Assembly (NCBI RefSeq): GCF_040183065.1
Contig: NC_091120.1
Coordinates: 22,663,708-22,727,707, forward strand
DNA: 64,000 nt
Reading direction: 5' to 3'
From: Periplaneta americana
Taxonomy: Eukaryota; Arthropoda; Insecta; Blattodea; Blattidae
Shown here: positions 1 to 11,440 of the stretch, in pieces
How the letters are laid out: each line of letters opens with the position of its first letter
Position numbering within the stretch: the first letter of the stretch is position 1
Notes under the pieces: model-generated
Seen by the model: the letters and a program-made list of their open reading frames with translations, nothing else
Database searches by the model: none
Told to the model about the DNA's origin: nothing
Translations under genes and position numbers: made by a program

Positions 1-215
1 GATTAAGGCCATAAGGCCTTCTCTTTCATCCTACCAGATAGCACATATAAGTACAAAAAAGAAATACAGACACTGATGAAAATAATACATATTAAATCAA
101 AGCCCTATAGAGGGTCAACAGGGTCAAAAGAACACTATAGAGCTCTCATCAAGCTAATACAAGAAAAAAGAAAGAAAACAGAGATAGCAATGATGATAGT
201 GATAACTGATAACTG

Positions 216-259
<44 letters not shown>

Positions 260-290
260 TATTATTATTATTATTATTATTATTTATTTA
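1..290 (-). repeat. 3' end of a non-LTR retrotransposon (copy 1) with (TAA)n/(TTA)n
   Basis: Read on the minus strand this is a LINE 3' untranslated end. It has a terminal palindrome of the type GGCCTTATGGCC followed by an AT-rich tail. The same body recurs at 296-410 and 1019-1108, so two copies lie head to tail. Between them is a (TAA)n run that turns into a (TTA)n run at about 200-290. No coding sequence is visible. The related hairpin ends at 13.6, 37.5, 48.5, 56.6 and 59.5 kb support the LINE assignment. Confidence 0.6.
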
Positions 291-295
291 TTTAA

Positions 296-1117
296 TCTGA
301 CAGGATTAAGGCCATAAGACCTTCTCTTCCATCCTACCAGGTAGCACATATAAATACAAAAAAGAAATACAAACACTGATGAAAATAATACATATTAAAT
401 TAAAGCCCTACTACTGGGTGTTCATTTCAAAGTGTGTCATGACGTCACTGTTGTTGGGTCACCAATTTGAAGCGAGTTTCAGCTTGTATGTTAGAGAAGT
501 TGCCTATTATTTAAGGCGTTCTTCAATCTGAACTTGAGAACGTGTACGGTATAACTTGAACGTCGTAGCAACAGATGGCGGTCTGTACGGTCTGTGTGCT
601 ACCATAACCTCTTTCGAACTGTGTTTTGCGCCGGCAAGTCGTACGCAGGGTATTTGTTATCATCGGTTGCGTACGGTAACATTCCACAACACAAATCAAA
701 TGCTCCGTGTCCATGTTGATCGTCGAAGTTAATGTCAACAAATACGTAAGTAATCGTCTTAACCCTCTCCCCATATCCCGACAGTACGTATTTCCAAACA
801 GTTCACATTCCTGCCACTACCGGCGTTACCGTACGTATCGGCACGTACTCTTCAGAATGAACGCCGTACTTGCTAGCCAACTTCTCTGCCTCTTAGATTA
901 TACACCTGAGCTGCGGAAGTGTAGGAAGATTGAATTCTCTAGGCTTATCAGCTAGCCACATGACGGCATACAGCGAGCCAAGACACATTTTGAACTGAGC
1001 ACCCAGTATAGAGGGTCAACAGAGTCAAAAGAACACTCTAGAGCTCTCATCGAGCTAATACAAGAAAAAAGAAAGAAAACAGATATAGCAATGATGATAG
1101 TGATAACTGATAATAAC

Positions 1118-1152
<35 letters not shown>
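296..1152 (-). repeat. Second copy of the same LINE 3' end, split by a MITE
   Basis: 296-410 and 1019-1108 rebuild the body seen at 1-200 when the element at 411-1018 is taken out: the flanks AAGCCCTA and TAGAGGGTC join exactly as in copy 1. The copy ends in (AAT)n at about 1108-1152. It is non-coding. Confidence 0.6.
411..1018. mobile_element. Non-autonomous DNA transposon (MITE) with TIRs
   Basis: The ends are inverted repeats of roughly 30 bp: CTGGGTGTTCATTTCAAAG on the left, and CTGGGTGCTCAGTTCAAAA when the right end is read inward. The element interrupts a LINE tail whose empty-site sequence is present at about 105-125, so the insertion is supported directly. The target looks like TA. 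It is about 0.6 kb and comparatively GC-rich. The short reading frames inside are not convincing. Superfamily not determined. Confidence 0.7.
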
Positions 1153-1154
<2 letters not shown>

Positions 1155-1599
1155 TATTTCATATGCATAACACTCGTGGGCACTGAATATAAATAAAATC
1201 CTTCCAATAGCTTAGGAAAAATAGCATGCCTAAACTAGTCTTTTGATAAAGAGGATACTCGGCATCACTGCATTTCTTTAAACTTCATTAAATGGCAAAG
1301 TGAACTAGCACAAATACATCTCCGTAAAGAGAATTTTTCACTTTGTAGTTTCCAAGTAAAACTTTTTGCTTTGTATGTTATGTGGCTTTCATTTTTGCAA
1401 GGGAAAGTAATATGGATTACTTTATCGGACTTCTTTGTGAAATAATACCTTTATGCAGCTTCAGAGTTCCAGATTAACTGATGAGTGAAGTGTCTAAAGT
1501 GGGTCAGTAACTTGTACGGTGCGTGTGTAGGAGTTACAGCCCTTTAGTTTATGGTTGCTCCACATAGCAATGGCGAGGCTAGTCGTCAGAGACGTTTAA
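1153..1599. other. No gene recognised
   Basis: AT-rich sequence with stops in all frames. I see no repeat shared with other parts of the window. Confidence 0.4.
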
Positions 1600-1760
1600 A
1601 GTTGATGAAACATAACCGTCGACCCTTCCCCGTTTTGATCAAGCATCGTAGAATTAGATTTCAAGGGAAAAATTGTTCCGTGGCTGGGTATCGAACCCGG
1701 GACCTTTGACTGAGCGCGCCAACGCTCTACCGATTGAGCTACCCAGAAACTCTACCAGAT
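1600..1760 (-). repeat. tRNA-derived SINE (family S2)
   Basis: On the minus strand the head reads GGGTAGCTCAATCGGTAGAG (A box) followed by GGTTCGATACC (B box), then a tail containing CAATTTTTCCCTTGAAAT. The same head and tail occur on the plus strand at 18205-18290. A true tRNA gene is unlikely because the acceptor ends do not pair and the sequence continues into a SINE body. Confidence 0.65.
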
Positions 1761-2929
1761 CCCGGACCAATTATTCCCTTTATATTCACATACTTCTGGA
1801 ACTCTCTGCAGCCTAAAGTCAAGGGCTGCTGAACCTTGAAATCTTTAAAGCTAGGTTAGAGAATTATCTTATGACGAGTTGCCAGACTAAACTTACTATT
1901 ATGACAAGTGTTGTTTTGCATGTTTCCACGTATTCTTTACATTTTGATATTCATTTTATTTTATCTGTTTTTGTCTCATCATTTTTCCGTATAATGTTAC
2001 GTCTATCATGTGAGAACTTGAGATACTTATTATCATACCTTTGATGTATGTACTTAATAATTGTGTTCAATGTATGCTTTTTGTATGCTGCTCTGTACTC
2101 CACTATTTTGTTATTATTATTTCGTGAATAAAATAAAAATGTAAATAATATATCCCTAAAATTCGCTCACAAAATGTTAATAATTGTATATTTATGAATA
2201 ATTAATCTATTCAGACATTGTGAAGTCGAAATAAAAGAATAACGATTACTGTATAAAAAAACTGAATGTTTTACAGTAATGCCAATTGAGAAAAGCGAAA
2301 TACAGGTTTAAAAATGTTAATTACATGTAGGTACTGCGCTTTTCTCTTGTTATTATAACAGAAATACGTTCTTATTATCTGCTGAAATCATAATTTAATT
2401 TAAACATTTTATAGTATAATTATAAATAACCTGTTTAATACATTAATGAAGTGAACAGTTGTTATGAAGGAGTGTCATTTTATTTAGATACAATGGACAT
2501 GGAATTAGAAGATGAAGATGTAGATATGGAAGCAGGATTTCGCACTTTATTTAGTACAATGGCTCTATGTTCATCGATTTACATGGAAACAGTTGGCTAC
2601 ACTGACTAAACAGAAGAACGACCGTGCGATAAATTGATAGTGATAAATCGAGCTGCAGAAATTATCGCGATGTATGACTGTGATTGGTTGGAATTAAAAA
2701 TTTCATTACACTTCATTGATCAAAAATGGAATAACGTCATGTAAACGAAATAGTCTCTGTAAATTCTGGTACAAGCTGCTAATGTCACACAGACCACACA
2801 TATATTATGCAAAAAGATGGAGGAATCAGTTTAGCCAACTGTTCGAAATTCGAACTGCAAACTTTTAGGGATACGCGGTCTTAGGTACCTTTATCCTACA
2901 TTTCGTAAAGATTAAAACAAAGATGGCTT
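1761..2929. other. Non-coding AT-rich DNA with one 39-codon frame
   Basis: No recognisable element. A short frame at about 2493-2612 (+) starts MDMELEDEDVDMEAGF and stops after 39 codons. Its acidic composition recalls the N-termini of some transposase-associated proteins, but nothing around it supports a gene. Confidence 0.3.
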
Positions 2930-3220
2930 GCTACGGGGAGGACCGGAAAGAAACGGGAGGTGAAGGTTCCCACCTGCGCAGACAATTGGCATTAGTAGTA
3001 GTATGGATGTCAGCCCTACATGCTTACTTTCTCTACCTCAGAGAAATACTCTGCTACTCCTTTCTGTTAGAGGCGGAGTGAACCTCGGGGTCATAGTGCG
3101 ACAGGAAGGATTGGGTCAATGGAGAAAATCCATGACGTTATCGGGAATCGAACCCGCGACCTCCCGACTGGCAGCGCAACGCCTTATCCGCGACTCTACC
3201 GCTCGCTCCCAGAGTGCAAA
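2930..3220 (-). repeat. tRNA-derived SINE
   Basis: The minus-strand head at about 3135-3215 has a B box GGTTCGATTCCCG (plus strand CGGGAATCGAACC) and an A-box-like stretch near 3200. The body runs leftwards to about 2930. The antisense translation gives the SGIEPATSRLAAQR peptide that SINE B boxes often produce, so the apparent plus-strand frame is not a gene. Confidence 0.55.
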
Positions 3221-4090
3221 ATAATATTATAAATTTCTACAATACACGAACTTGTAAAAATGTAATAATTACGTCGAATAGCTACGATTAGGAGTTTACA
3301 ATGATTCAACATTTCTTTTCTTTTTATAAAAGTCGGAGCTATTTTAAACATTTGTTAAATTGAGTCGAAGGGCGCAATTTGCCAAAGTCGCCTACGTGTC
3401 CTAAAAATAAGATCAATGACAATAATAGCAAAATTCAAATATATTCTGCCCTACCTATCTATTTGTCTGAGTGCGTATTTATCTACTTTATTTATAGAAA
3501 GAGTGTTTACATCATATGATTTTAATGGAAGCATTTAGTGACTGAACTCATGATCCCTTCATTGTAAACCGGAAGAACCCCTATAGCAGGTCGAGTTTAT
3601 TATTCCTAATTGTCGAGTTCGATCCCCATCGTGGACTGAAGCAGGCTAACGTTTACAATTTCATACTACAAATATTCTCCAGTCCACTTTCTTTTTTTTT
3701 TTTTACAGTGTATAGTTTCTTAAAAAATGCGACACAGAAAATTCGAATTTCATTCTACAAACATTCTCCATTTCATTTTCTTTTTTATATAATTTCTTTA
3801 AAAATGCGGTACAGAGTGAAACACATTCTTCAGTGGTGCCGAAATCAAAATTTTCTCTGTGAAACGCTCGTTGGCAGTGCTTGTTTCAGTTGGCGCAGTT
3901 GTTATGCATTTCTGGTGACCGTTAGGAACTTCCCGAGCCATTTGTGTGATATTTTCGGAGTTGTAAGACCACTGGTAAGAGATAATCATGTAACTCGTCC
4001 CTCTCGGGAAATTTAAGCATGAAATATCAACGATGGTCGTAGTCCAGGCAGCTTCCTATCCGTTTCATTCCTTAGATACAGCAGATACTC
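3221..4090. other. No gene recognised
   Basis: AT-rich DNA with two T-runs. The ~100-codon frame at 3708-4016 overlaps an antisense frame, has no recognisable motif and is probably chance. Confidence 0.35.
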
Positions 4091-4093
4091 CTT

Positions 4094-6545
4094 ATTTGAA
4101 GAAGTGGTTACATATTATCGCTTCCAACATCCTAAAATGTTATACTTTTCAAATAAGTTCTTAATTAAAGACGTGGTTTCATATTATTGATAAAGTGTCA
4201 TGATTTTTTAATATATATCGCTTTAGTTCAAGGTTGTTTTCATATTACCGTTAAAATGTTGTAGTTTTTAAATAACTCCTTAATTGAAGACGTGATTTCA
4301 TGTTATTCCTTTCAACAACATAAAGTGATAATTTTTAAGTAACTGCTTAATTCAAGACATAATTTCATGTTATTCCTTTCAACAACATAAATGATAATTT
4401 TTAAATAACTCCTTAATTGAAGACGTGATTTCATGTTATTTCTTTTAACAACATAAAGTGATAATTTTTAAATAACTCCTTAATTGAAGACGTGATTTCA
4501 TGTTATTCCTTTCAACAACACAAAGTGATAATTTTTAAGTAACTCCTTAATTCAAGACGTAATTTTAGGCTATTCCTTTCAACAACATAAAGTGATAATT
4601 TTAAAGTAACTCCTTAATTCAAGATGTGATTTCATGTTATTCCTTTCAACAACATAAAGTGATAATTTTTAAGTAACTCCTTAATTCCAGATGTGATTTC
4701 ATGTTATTCCTTTCAACAATATAAAGTGATAATTTTTAAATAACTCCTTAATTGAAGACGTGATTTCATGTTATTCCTTTCAACAACACAAAGTGATCAT
4801 TTTTAAGTAACTCCTTAATTCAAGACGTAATTTTAGGCTATTCCTTTCAACAACATAAAGTGATAATTTTAAAGTAACTCCTTAATTCAAGATGTGATTT
4901 CATGTTATTCCTTTCAACAACATAAAGTGATAATTTTAAAGTAACTCCTTAATTCAAGATGTGATTTCATGTTATTCCTTTCAATAACATAAAGTGACAA
5001 TTTTTAAGTAACTCCTTAATTCCAGATGTGATTTCATGTTATTCCTTTCAACAACATAAAGTGATCATTTTTAAGTAACTCCTTAATTCAAGATGTGATT
5101 TCATGTTATTCCTTTCAACAACACAAAGTGATCATTTTTAAGTAACTCCTTAATTCAAGACGTAATTTTAGGCTATTCCTTTCAACAACATAAAGTGATA
5201 ATTTTAAAGTAACTCCTTAAATGAAGACGTGATTTCATGTTATTCCTTTCAACAACATAAAGTGATAATTTTAAAGTAACTCCTTAATTCAAGATGTGAT
5301 TTCATGTTATTCCTTTCAATAACATAAAGTGATAATTTTTAAGTAACTCCTTAATTCCAGATGTGATTTCATGTTATTCCTTTCAACAACATAAAGTGAT
5401 CATTTTTAAGTAACTCTTTAATTCAAGATGTGATTTCATGTTATTCCTTTCAACAACACAAAGTGATAATTTTTAAGTAACTCCTTAATTCAAGACGTAA
5501 TTTTAGGCTATTCCTTTCAACAACATAAAGTGATAATTTTAAAGTAACTCCTTAATTGAAGACGTGATTTCATGTTATTCCTTTCAACAACATAAAGTGA
5601 TAATTTTTAAGTAACTCCTTAATTCAAGACGCAATTTTTTTAATAACTCCTTAATTCAAGATGTAATTTCATACTATTCCTTTCAGCAACATAAAGTGAT
5701 AATTTTAAAATAACTCCTTAATTCAAGACGCAATTTTTTAAATAACTCCTATGATAATTTTAAAATAACTCCTTAATCAAGACGTGGCTTTTAAATAACT
5801 CCTTAACTGAAGACGTGATTTTTTAATAACTCCTTAATTCAAGAGGTGATTTTTTAAAATAACACCTTAATTCAAGACGTGATTTTTAAATAACTCCTTA
5901 ATTCAAGACGTAATATCATGTTATTCCTTCCAACAACATAAAGTTATAATTTTTAAATAACTGCTTAATTCAAGACGTTGTTTTTTTAATAACTGCTTAC
6001 TTGAAGACGTGATTTTGTAAAGAACTCTTTAATTCAAAACGTAATTTCATGTTAATAATTTCATGTTATTCCTTCTAACAACATAAAGTGATAATTTCTA
6101 AATAACATATAATTCAAGACGTGGTTTTTAGATAATTCCTTAATTCGAGACGTGATTTTTTTAATAACTCCTTAATTCAAGATGTGATTTTATGTTATTT
6201 CTTTCAACAACATAAAGTGATAATTGTAAATAACTCCTTAATTTAAGACGTGATTTTTTATACTTCCTTCTGTCAACATAAAGTGCTAATTTTTAAATAA
6301 CCTCTTAATTCAAGACGTGGTTTCATGTTATTCCTTTCAACAACATAAAGTGATAATTTTAAATAACTCCGTAATTATTCAAGACATGGTTTCATATTAC
6401 CCCTTCAAACATCATAAAATGTATGCATAAATTTTAAATAACTCCTTAATTCCAGACGTGGTTTTAAAATTATCCCTTCTGTCATCATAAAGTGTCAAGA
6501 TTTTTAAGTAACTCCTTATCTCAAGACTAGTTTTATATTATTCTT
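4094..6545 (+). repeat. Satellite array, 67-bp unit, about 36 copies
   Basis: The unit contains AACAACATAAAGTGATAATT, then AAGTAACTCCTTAATTCAAG, then GTGATTTCATGTTATTCC. Successive units in the centre sit 67 bp apart. The middle (about 4290-5630) is the most uniform. Both flanks are degenerate, with deletions to 30-40 bp units around 5630-6180. A variant unit carrying TAATTTTAGGCTATTCC recurs near 4560, 4828, 5165 and 5497, every four to five units, which suggests higher-order duplication. No spacers, so not a CRISPR. Confidence 0.9.
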
Positions 6546-7190
6546 CCAGTCAAATGGGCTGAACATATTGCAGTGTCCCCTGTATTAAATGTCCTTCACA
6601 CGAATTTATTTTGCCGTATGTTTTATTTATACACGCTTATGTAACACAATCTAATTTAAAAACGCTTGCTATATTCTTTAATGGAGAATTTAACTAAACA
6701 AATAGCTACAGAATCTTCTGGATTACAGCCAATTCCATTATTCCTGAGATGTTTGAAACTTTCGGGTTCCCCTCAAGGAGAAAGTTTCCTGAAAATCTGG
6801 CAAATTAACTGTTGCGACTCCTGTGCCAAAATTTTTAGAATTACGATGAATTAGAACAGAATCAAATCTATTCATAACCACAGTTATTAAATACAGTAGG
6901 TAAATCTTGCACTCGTCTTCAGACATAAAACATGTAACATCTTTAGTAATCCATACGTATCTCCAACCTCACGCTTCTTTAGACTCTTTAAATTTATATG
7001 ATTAATTGGATATTATGAATCGTGCAATGTAGTTTTGTTTCATCGTGGTAATTAAATTAATTTCGGTGTGTTATGTTTAAAAATATATACTTGAAATCGA
7101 CAAGATTATTAGGATTTGAACATTTCCCTTAAAGGTATTGTCCATTCATGATTATCTTAAGCAAGAATATGACTCGTGCTATACCTAAAC
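6546..7190. other. No gene recognised
   Basis: AT-rich, non-coding. The short frames on both strands near 6.7-6.9 kb shadow each other and carry no motif. Confidence 0.35.
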
Positions 7191-7192
7191 TA

Positions 7193-8658
7193 CAGGGTGA
7201 TCCGTTTGGGTATGGATAAAATAAAACACCGTAAAACATTTACTAATCAACTTTATTTGTTGAAACTTTGTGTATACAACACTAAAAGATGGGAGAATCT
7301 TTAGAGCTCAACATTATCCCAATTGCGCACCCTGCACAACTCATAACGGTGATGAAGTTCAGCTCATATCCGGTATAACATAAGAGGAGTGATTTGTTGA
7401 AAAGCATGAGTAATTTTTACTCTCAGATCAACAATGTTCCTAGGTTTCTGTGAATAGACAATGTTTTTAAGGGGTTAAGTACAGCTTACAGCAGTAAAAT
7501 TTTGGAAATATTCAACATTTTTTTCTCCATTACTGTATCTTGTACAATAAGGAAAATTAGTACGTGTAAAACACTGTCCTTATGTTATATGAAAAAAATA
7601 TATGTATATATTTACGATTTAAAAAAAATTGTTTTATTTATTTATTTTTTTTTTCAAAATTTATTTCACTGTGCAGTGATGAAGCATTTCCCATATAACT
7701 AAAAAACTATCCAACATTCTGTGATGAGTGATGACATTTTTTTGTGTTTATTTATGCATGTCATATCTACAATATGATGCAAGATCACTTCTCTACCTTT
7801 GCTAGATTGTCTGATAAAAAATAAATTCCTTTAAAAATGGTCAAATATCAGTATTTTCTTCAAACACAAAATAAAAAAAAATATTATTTATTAAGGAATG
7901 TATTTGAAAGAGCATAATAGTGTAAACATGAGTTTCAGCAATAAAATAAAAGAGAGAGAACATTAAAAAGTTAGCAAGTTTATGAGTTATGAGGAAAACG
8001 CTTCATTACTGCACAGTGAACTGCCACCGTTTTGAATTTAGAAAAAAAAATACATATATAATGTTTTTTAATCATAAAAATATTTTTATGTAGCAGAAGG
8101 ACAATGTTTTACATATACAAATTTTCATTTTTGTACAACACACAGTAATGGAGAAAAAAAAAGTTGAATTTTACTGCTGTAAGCTGTACCTAACCCCTTA
8201 ACAAAACCCCACACGAAGAAGTCAGGAGGGGTTAGATATGGGGAGTTTGGGGACGAAGCCAAGAGATAGCTGCTTCTCGTACTGGGTTTCGCCTGCGATG
8301 ACCTGCATGTTTTTTTTTTCTTTTTTTAACACAGAATCTGTTTCTATAAATATTCGATACCACAACATTATGGTATCGTATTTAGGTACATTACGCACAC
8401 CATACTCAAGACGAAATTCCCTTTGAACTCTTTTAACACACTCAAATTTAGCATACCAAAGAACACATTATGCCCGCTGTTGATTTGTAGTAACCAATTT
8501 AATTATCTACGATTTTCATTTGTCCTTTCAGATTATGCATTGTTGATTGTAATATTCCCATCTTGTAATCATAATATAACCAGCAAGAAATTTTTCCTAC
8601 TATCATAATAGGTTCTTAGTAATAAATTAATATTATCCATACCCAAACGGGTCAGACT
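7193..8658. mobile_element. Mariner-like MITE (family M1), interrupted by another element
   Basis: It begins CAGGGTGATCCGTTTGGG and ends with the inverted counterpart CCCAAACGGGTCAGACTGT. The copy at 41626-42313 is the same family without the internal insertion. That copy encodes the N-terminus of a DUF4817-type transposase on the minus strand. Here the matching minus-strand region (about 8380-8480) is decayed. Without the 7471-8197 insertion the copy would be about 0.73 kb. Confidence 0.7.
7471..8197. mobile_element. TTAA-target foldback MITE (piggyBac-type target)
   Basis: TTAA flanks both sides (7467-7470 and 8198-8201), and the related empty site at about 41900 has a single copy of that region. 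The ends are inverted: GGGGTTAAGTACAGCTTACA on the left and GGGGTTAGGTACAGCTTACA read inward on the right. The inverted similarity continues inwards for roughly 230 bp per arm, for example GTGCAGTGATGAAGC near 7670 against GCTTCATTACTGCAC near 8000. It is non-coding; the frame at 7502-7702 lies in an arm. Confidence 0.75.
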
Positions 8659-8824
8659 GTATTTGTTGTTATGTCTTATGTTTGGCAATAATTGAGTTCT
8701 TCTGTCATGTTAATAATATATCACTGTCATTGAAGAAGAACCTAAAATTAAAGGCTGTAATTAAAGACAGTATAAAAAGAACAATGGTTTCCCCCGATTT
8801 AATATTTGTCGTTTCTTTTTATAG

Positions 8825-9016
8825 GGGTATCTAAAAAGTAAGATATACGCAAACAAACCGCGAAACATTGAACAACTGAAAACAGCAATGCGTGAAGAAA
8901 TTTCAAACATCACAGTCGAAATGTTGCAAAGTGTAATGGGAAACTTGAAAGAGTGATTACAAGAATGTATGCACGTTGGTGGAGGATATTTGAAGGATGT
9001 CATTTTCAAGAAGTAG
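8825..9016 (+). pseudogene. 3' fragment of a mariner-like transposase
   Basis: 64 codons read GYLKSKIYANKPRNIEQLKT, then a region ending GGGYLKDVIFKK and a stop. This matches the C-terminus of DUF4817-associated mariner-like transposases downstream of the last catalytic residue. One in-frame TGA (in GNLKE*LQEC) and the missing upstream part make it a pseudogene. The stretch just before it, TTTCTTTTTATAG, resembles a splice acceptor, but this is probably coincidence. It directly precedes the palindromic MITE at 9050. Confidence 0.65.
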
Positions 9017-9049
9017 TGGTTACATGCAAATGGCATACTATATTCAATA

Positions 9050-9752
9050 CAGGGTGATTCACGAGGATTTACCGTCCCTTACGGAGCTTATTTCCGAAGA
9101 CATTCTGAGCAAAATATCATATAAACATTTGTCCTAATCTCAATATTTTCAGAATTACATTAATTTGAAGTTGTTTGTAAAATACCATTATTCTTGAGTT
9201 TTAAGGGCAAAAGAATATTACAGATAAAGAATGAACTATTCAGGAGTATAATTTATTTAATTAGGTAGTATTCTGAAGCTAAACATGTGTTGTGAATTCC
9301 ATAGTTGCTTCGTGCAGAATTTTTTTTTCGATTTGTAACCACAAAATTACATTTTCTTACGCATTTATCACAACAATTGTTACAAATCACGCCACTCTTG
9401 TAAATTCTTCAAGACTGTACATTAGGATGCATAATTAAACTGTAAAGAATCAAGTTCCTAAAGTCGTATGATTTGTAACAATTTTTGGGATAAGTGCGTA
9501 AGAATGATGTCATTTTGAGTTAAATATTGAAAAACGAAATCTGTACAAAGCAACTAACAACACATTTTTAGCTTCAGAACACTAACAAATTAAAGAAATG
9601 ACACTTCTGAATACTTTATTTGTAATATTATTTTACCTGTGAAACTAAAGAAAAAAGATATTTTACTAACAACTTCAAATTAATGTAAGTTTGAATATAT
9701 TGCGATTAGGACAAATGTTTATATGACATTTTTTGCTCAGAATGTCTTCGGA

Positions 9753-9821
<69 letters not shown>

Positions 9822-10420
9822 CTTTATTAGCCATTAAAGAATACAATTATAATAGGCTTCGTCAGTATTTAAATACATCAAACAAACAATCATTAAGTAT
9901 TAAGAAACTCATCTATGCTATAAAAACTACTTTCAATTAGAAAAACTCTAACACATTTATTAAAATTATTAGCTTCTTTTAGGTGTCCTGGTAATTTGTT
10001 ATAAAAAAAAACAAAACTATCAAGTGTTTTAGTTAATCTGCAAGTAGGAATTGCCAAGTTAATTCTAGTTCTTGTGTTATAATTATATATATCTTTAGTT
10101 CTTTGTGTAGCCTACATCAAATTATTCAAATGTACATATTTTACACATTCAAATATAGGCTATTTAAACTAGGAAGAGTTAATATGGATAATTGCTTAAA
10201 TAAGGGTTTACAAGACTCCCATTGATAACATCCAAGAATAATTCGAATAGCTCTTTTTTGTAGAATAAAAATATCTTCAGCACCACTACTGTTTCCTCAT
10301 AATATAATCCCATAATTTGTAATACTGTGAAAAAAATCAAAATATGCACTTAGTACAGTTTTCATTGTGGTACAATGTTTAAGCTCCGTAAGTGACGGTA
10401 AATCCTCGTGAACCATCCTG
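9050..10420. mobile_element. Palindromic MITE (TA target), split by a LINE
   Basis: The left end CAGGGTGATTCACGAGGATT is mirrored by AATCCTCGTGAACCATCCTG on the right, with TA on both sides (9048-9049 and 10421-10422). The arms keep pairing inwards (ACATTCTGAGCAAAAT against TTTTTTGCTCAGAATGT; ACGCATTTATC against GATAAGTGCGT) to a centre near 9410. Without the LINE insert the element would fold almost completely on itself (about 750 bp). No transposase is visible. Confidence 0.75.
9758..10378 (-). mobile_element. 5'-truncated LINE with (TAA)n tail, inserted in the MITE
   Basis: The minus strand encodes the C-terminal region of a reverse-transcriptase polyprotein, with pieces such as IFILQKRAIRIILG and SCKPLFKQLSILT. 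The usual tryptophan in YGIILW is replaced by a TGA stop. The tail (TAA)n lies at 9758-9822. The insertion sits inside the right arm of the palindromic MITE: the host text GGAAATAA/GCTCCG is separated by it. Confidence 0.65.
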
Positions 10421-10543
10421 TATATTTTCAGATAATAAAAGTTAATTTAATACAATATCTGAAGTTTCATTTCATTATTTAAAAATCTCCCGTTTCTTTG
10501 GCCCACCCTGTACTTAACCTTAAGTTTGTGGAGAAGTAGAAAA

Positions 10544-10552
10544 ATCTTGTAT

Positions 10553-10615
<63 letters not shown>

Positions 10616-11440
10616 TTATTTATTTATCTATTTATGTTCATAACAGGGTAAAGCCCCAATTACAATAGACAGTACAGATAAAAAAAAGCATAGAATTGCA
10701 TACAACACGAAAAAAGAGATGAAACAGATACAAGTGTAATTACAAATTAAAATTGGAAAAGAGAAGGAAAAACAAAAAACAAATTAGATACCATCTAAAT
10801 AAAAAAGACAGATACAGCTATAAATGAAAAACACCAAATAAAAACAAATCAAAAATAGCCAAGTACAGACATCACAGCCAAAAATGCAAAATGTAGGCGT
10901 AGCTATAATTGGCAAATTGCAGAGCAAATACAACACCATGTTAATAAATTCAATATGCAGCACTACACAGCAGGCCCAATAGGCTCAATTCATTTATTAA
11001 AAAAACTCACCAACACAGAACATGTGTTTCAAGTAATGCTTTGCATAACTTTTTCTTGTACATATTGTACGATAACGAAAAATCTAAATCCTGTTTATTT
11101 GATAGATGATTGTAAGTTCGAAGCATTAATAAAATTGGAGACATTTTATGAGATAGTGTTTTTGTTGTCTGTAAATAAAAGAGAGATCGCTTTCTCAAAT
11201 TTGATTTACCAATATTGAAACTAATTAGCTGTAGAAGATCAGGGTTGTCTATTAAGCCATTTATGGTTTTGAACAAATACATTTGTTGTGCTCTTATCCT
11301 GCGACTACTGAGAGATGGTACATTAAATTCAACCAGCATGGATTCATAAGATTGGAATATGTTGTAACATGAATGTTTTTTCATATATAGCAGTTTTAGG
11401 ATTTTATTCTGTACTCTCTCTATTTAGCTAATTTTATAGT
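10544..11440 (-). mobile_element. LINE 3' part (family E): RT-polyprotein C-terminus, 3' UTR and (AAAT)n tail
   Basis: The minus-strand frame 11007-11384 continues upstream without a methionine and reads VQNKILKLLYMKKHSCYNI, then PSLSSRRIRAQQMYLFKTIN and LDFSLSYNMYKKKL. This is the conserved tail after the RT domain of jockey/CR1-like non-LTR elements. The 3' UTR (10640-11006) recurs at 61996-62405. The tail is a long (TTTA)n run on the plus strand. The catalytic RT domain is missing. Confidence 0.75.

Noticed and set aside
3003-3224. Plus-strand frame with SGIEPATSRLAAQR
   Set aside because: Antisense translation of a SINE B box, a frequent false gene in such genomes.
4094-6545. Regularly spaced repeats that could suggest a CRISPR array
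   Set aside because: The 67-bp units are contiguous with no unique spacers, no cas genes are nearby, and the window is eukaryotic.
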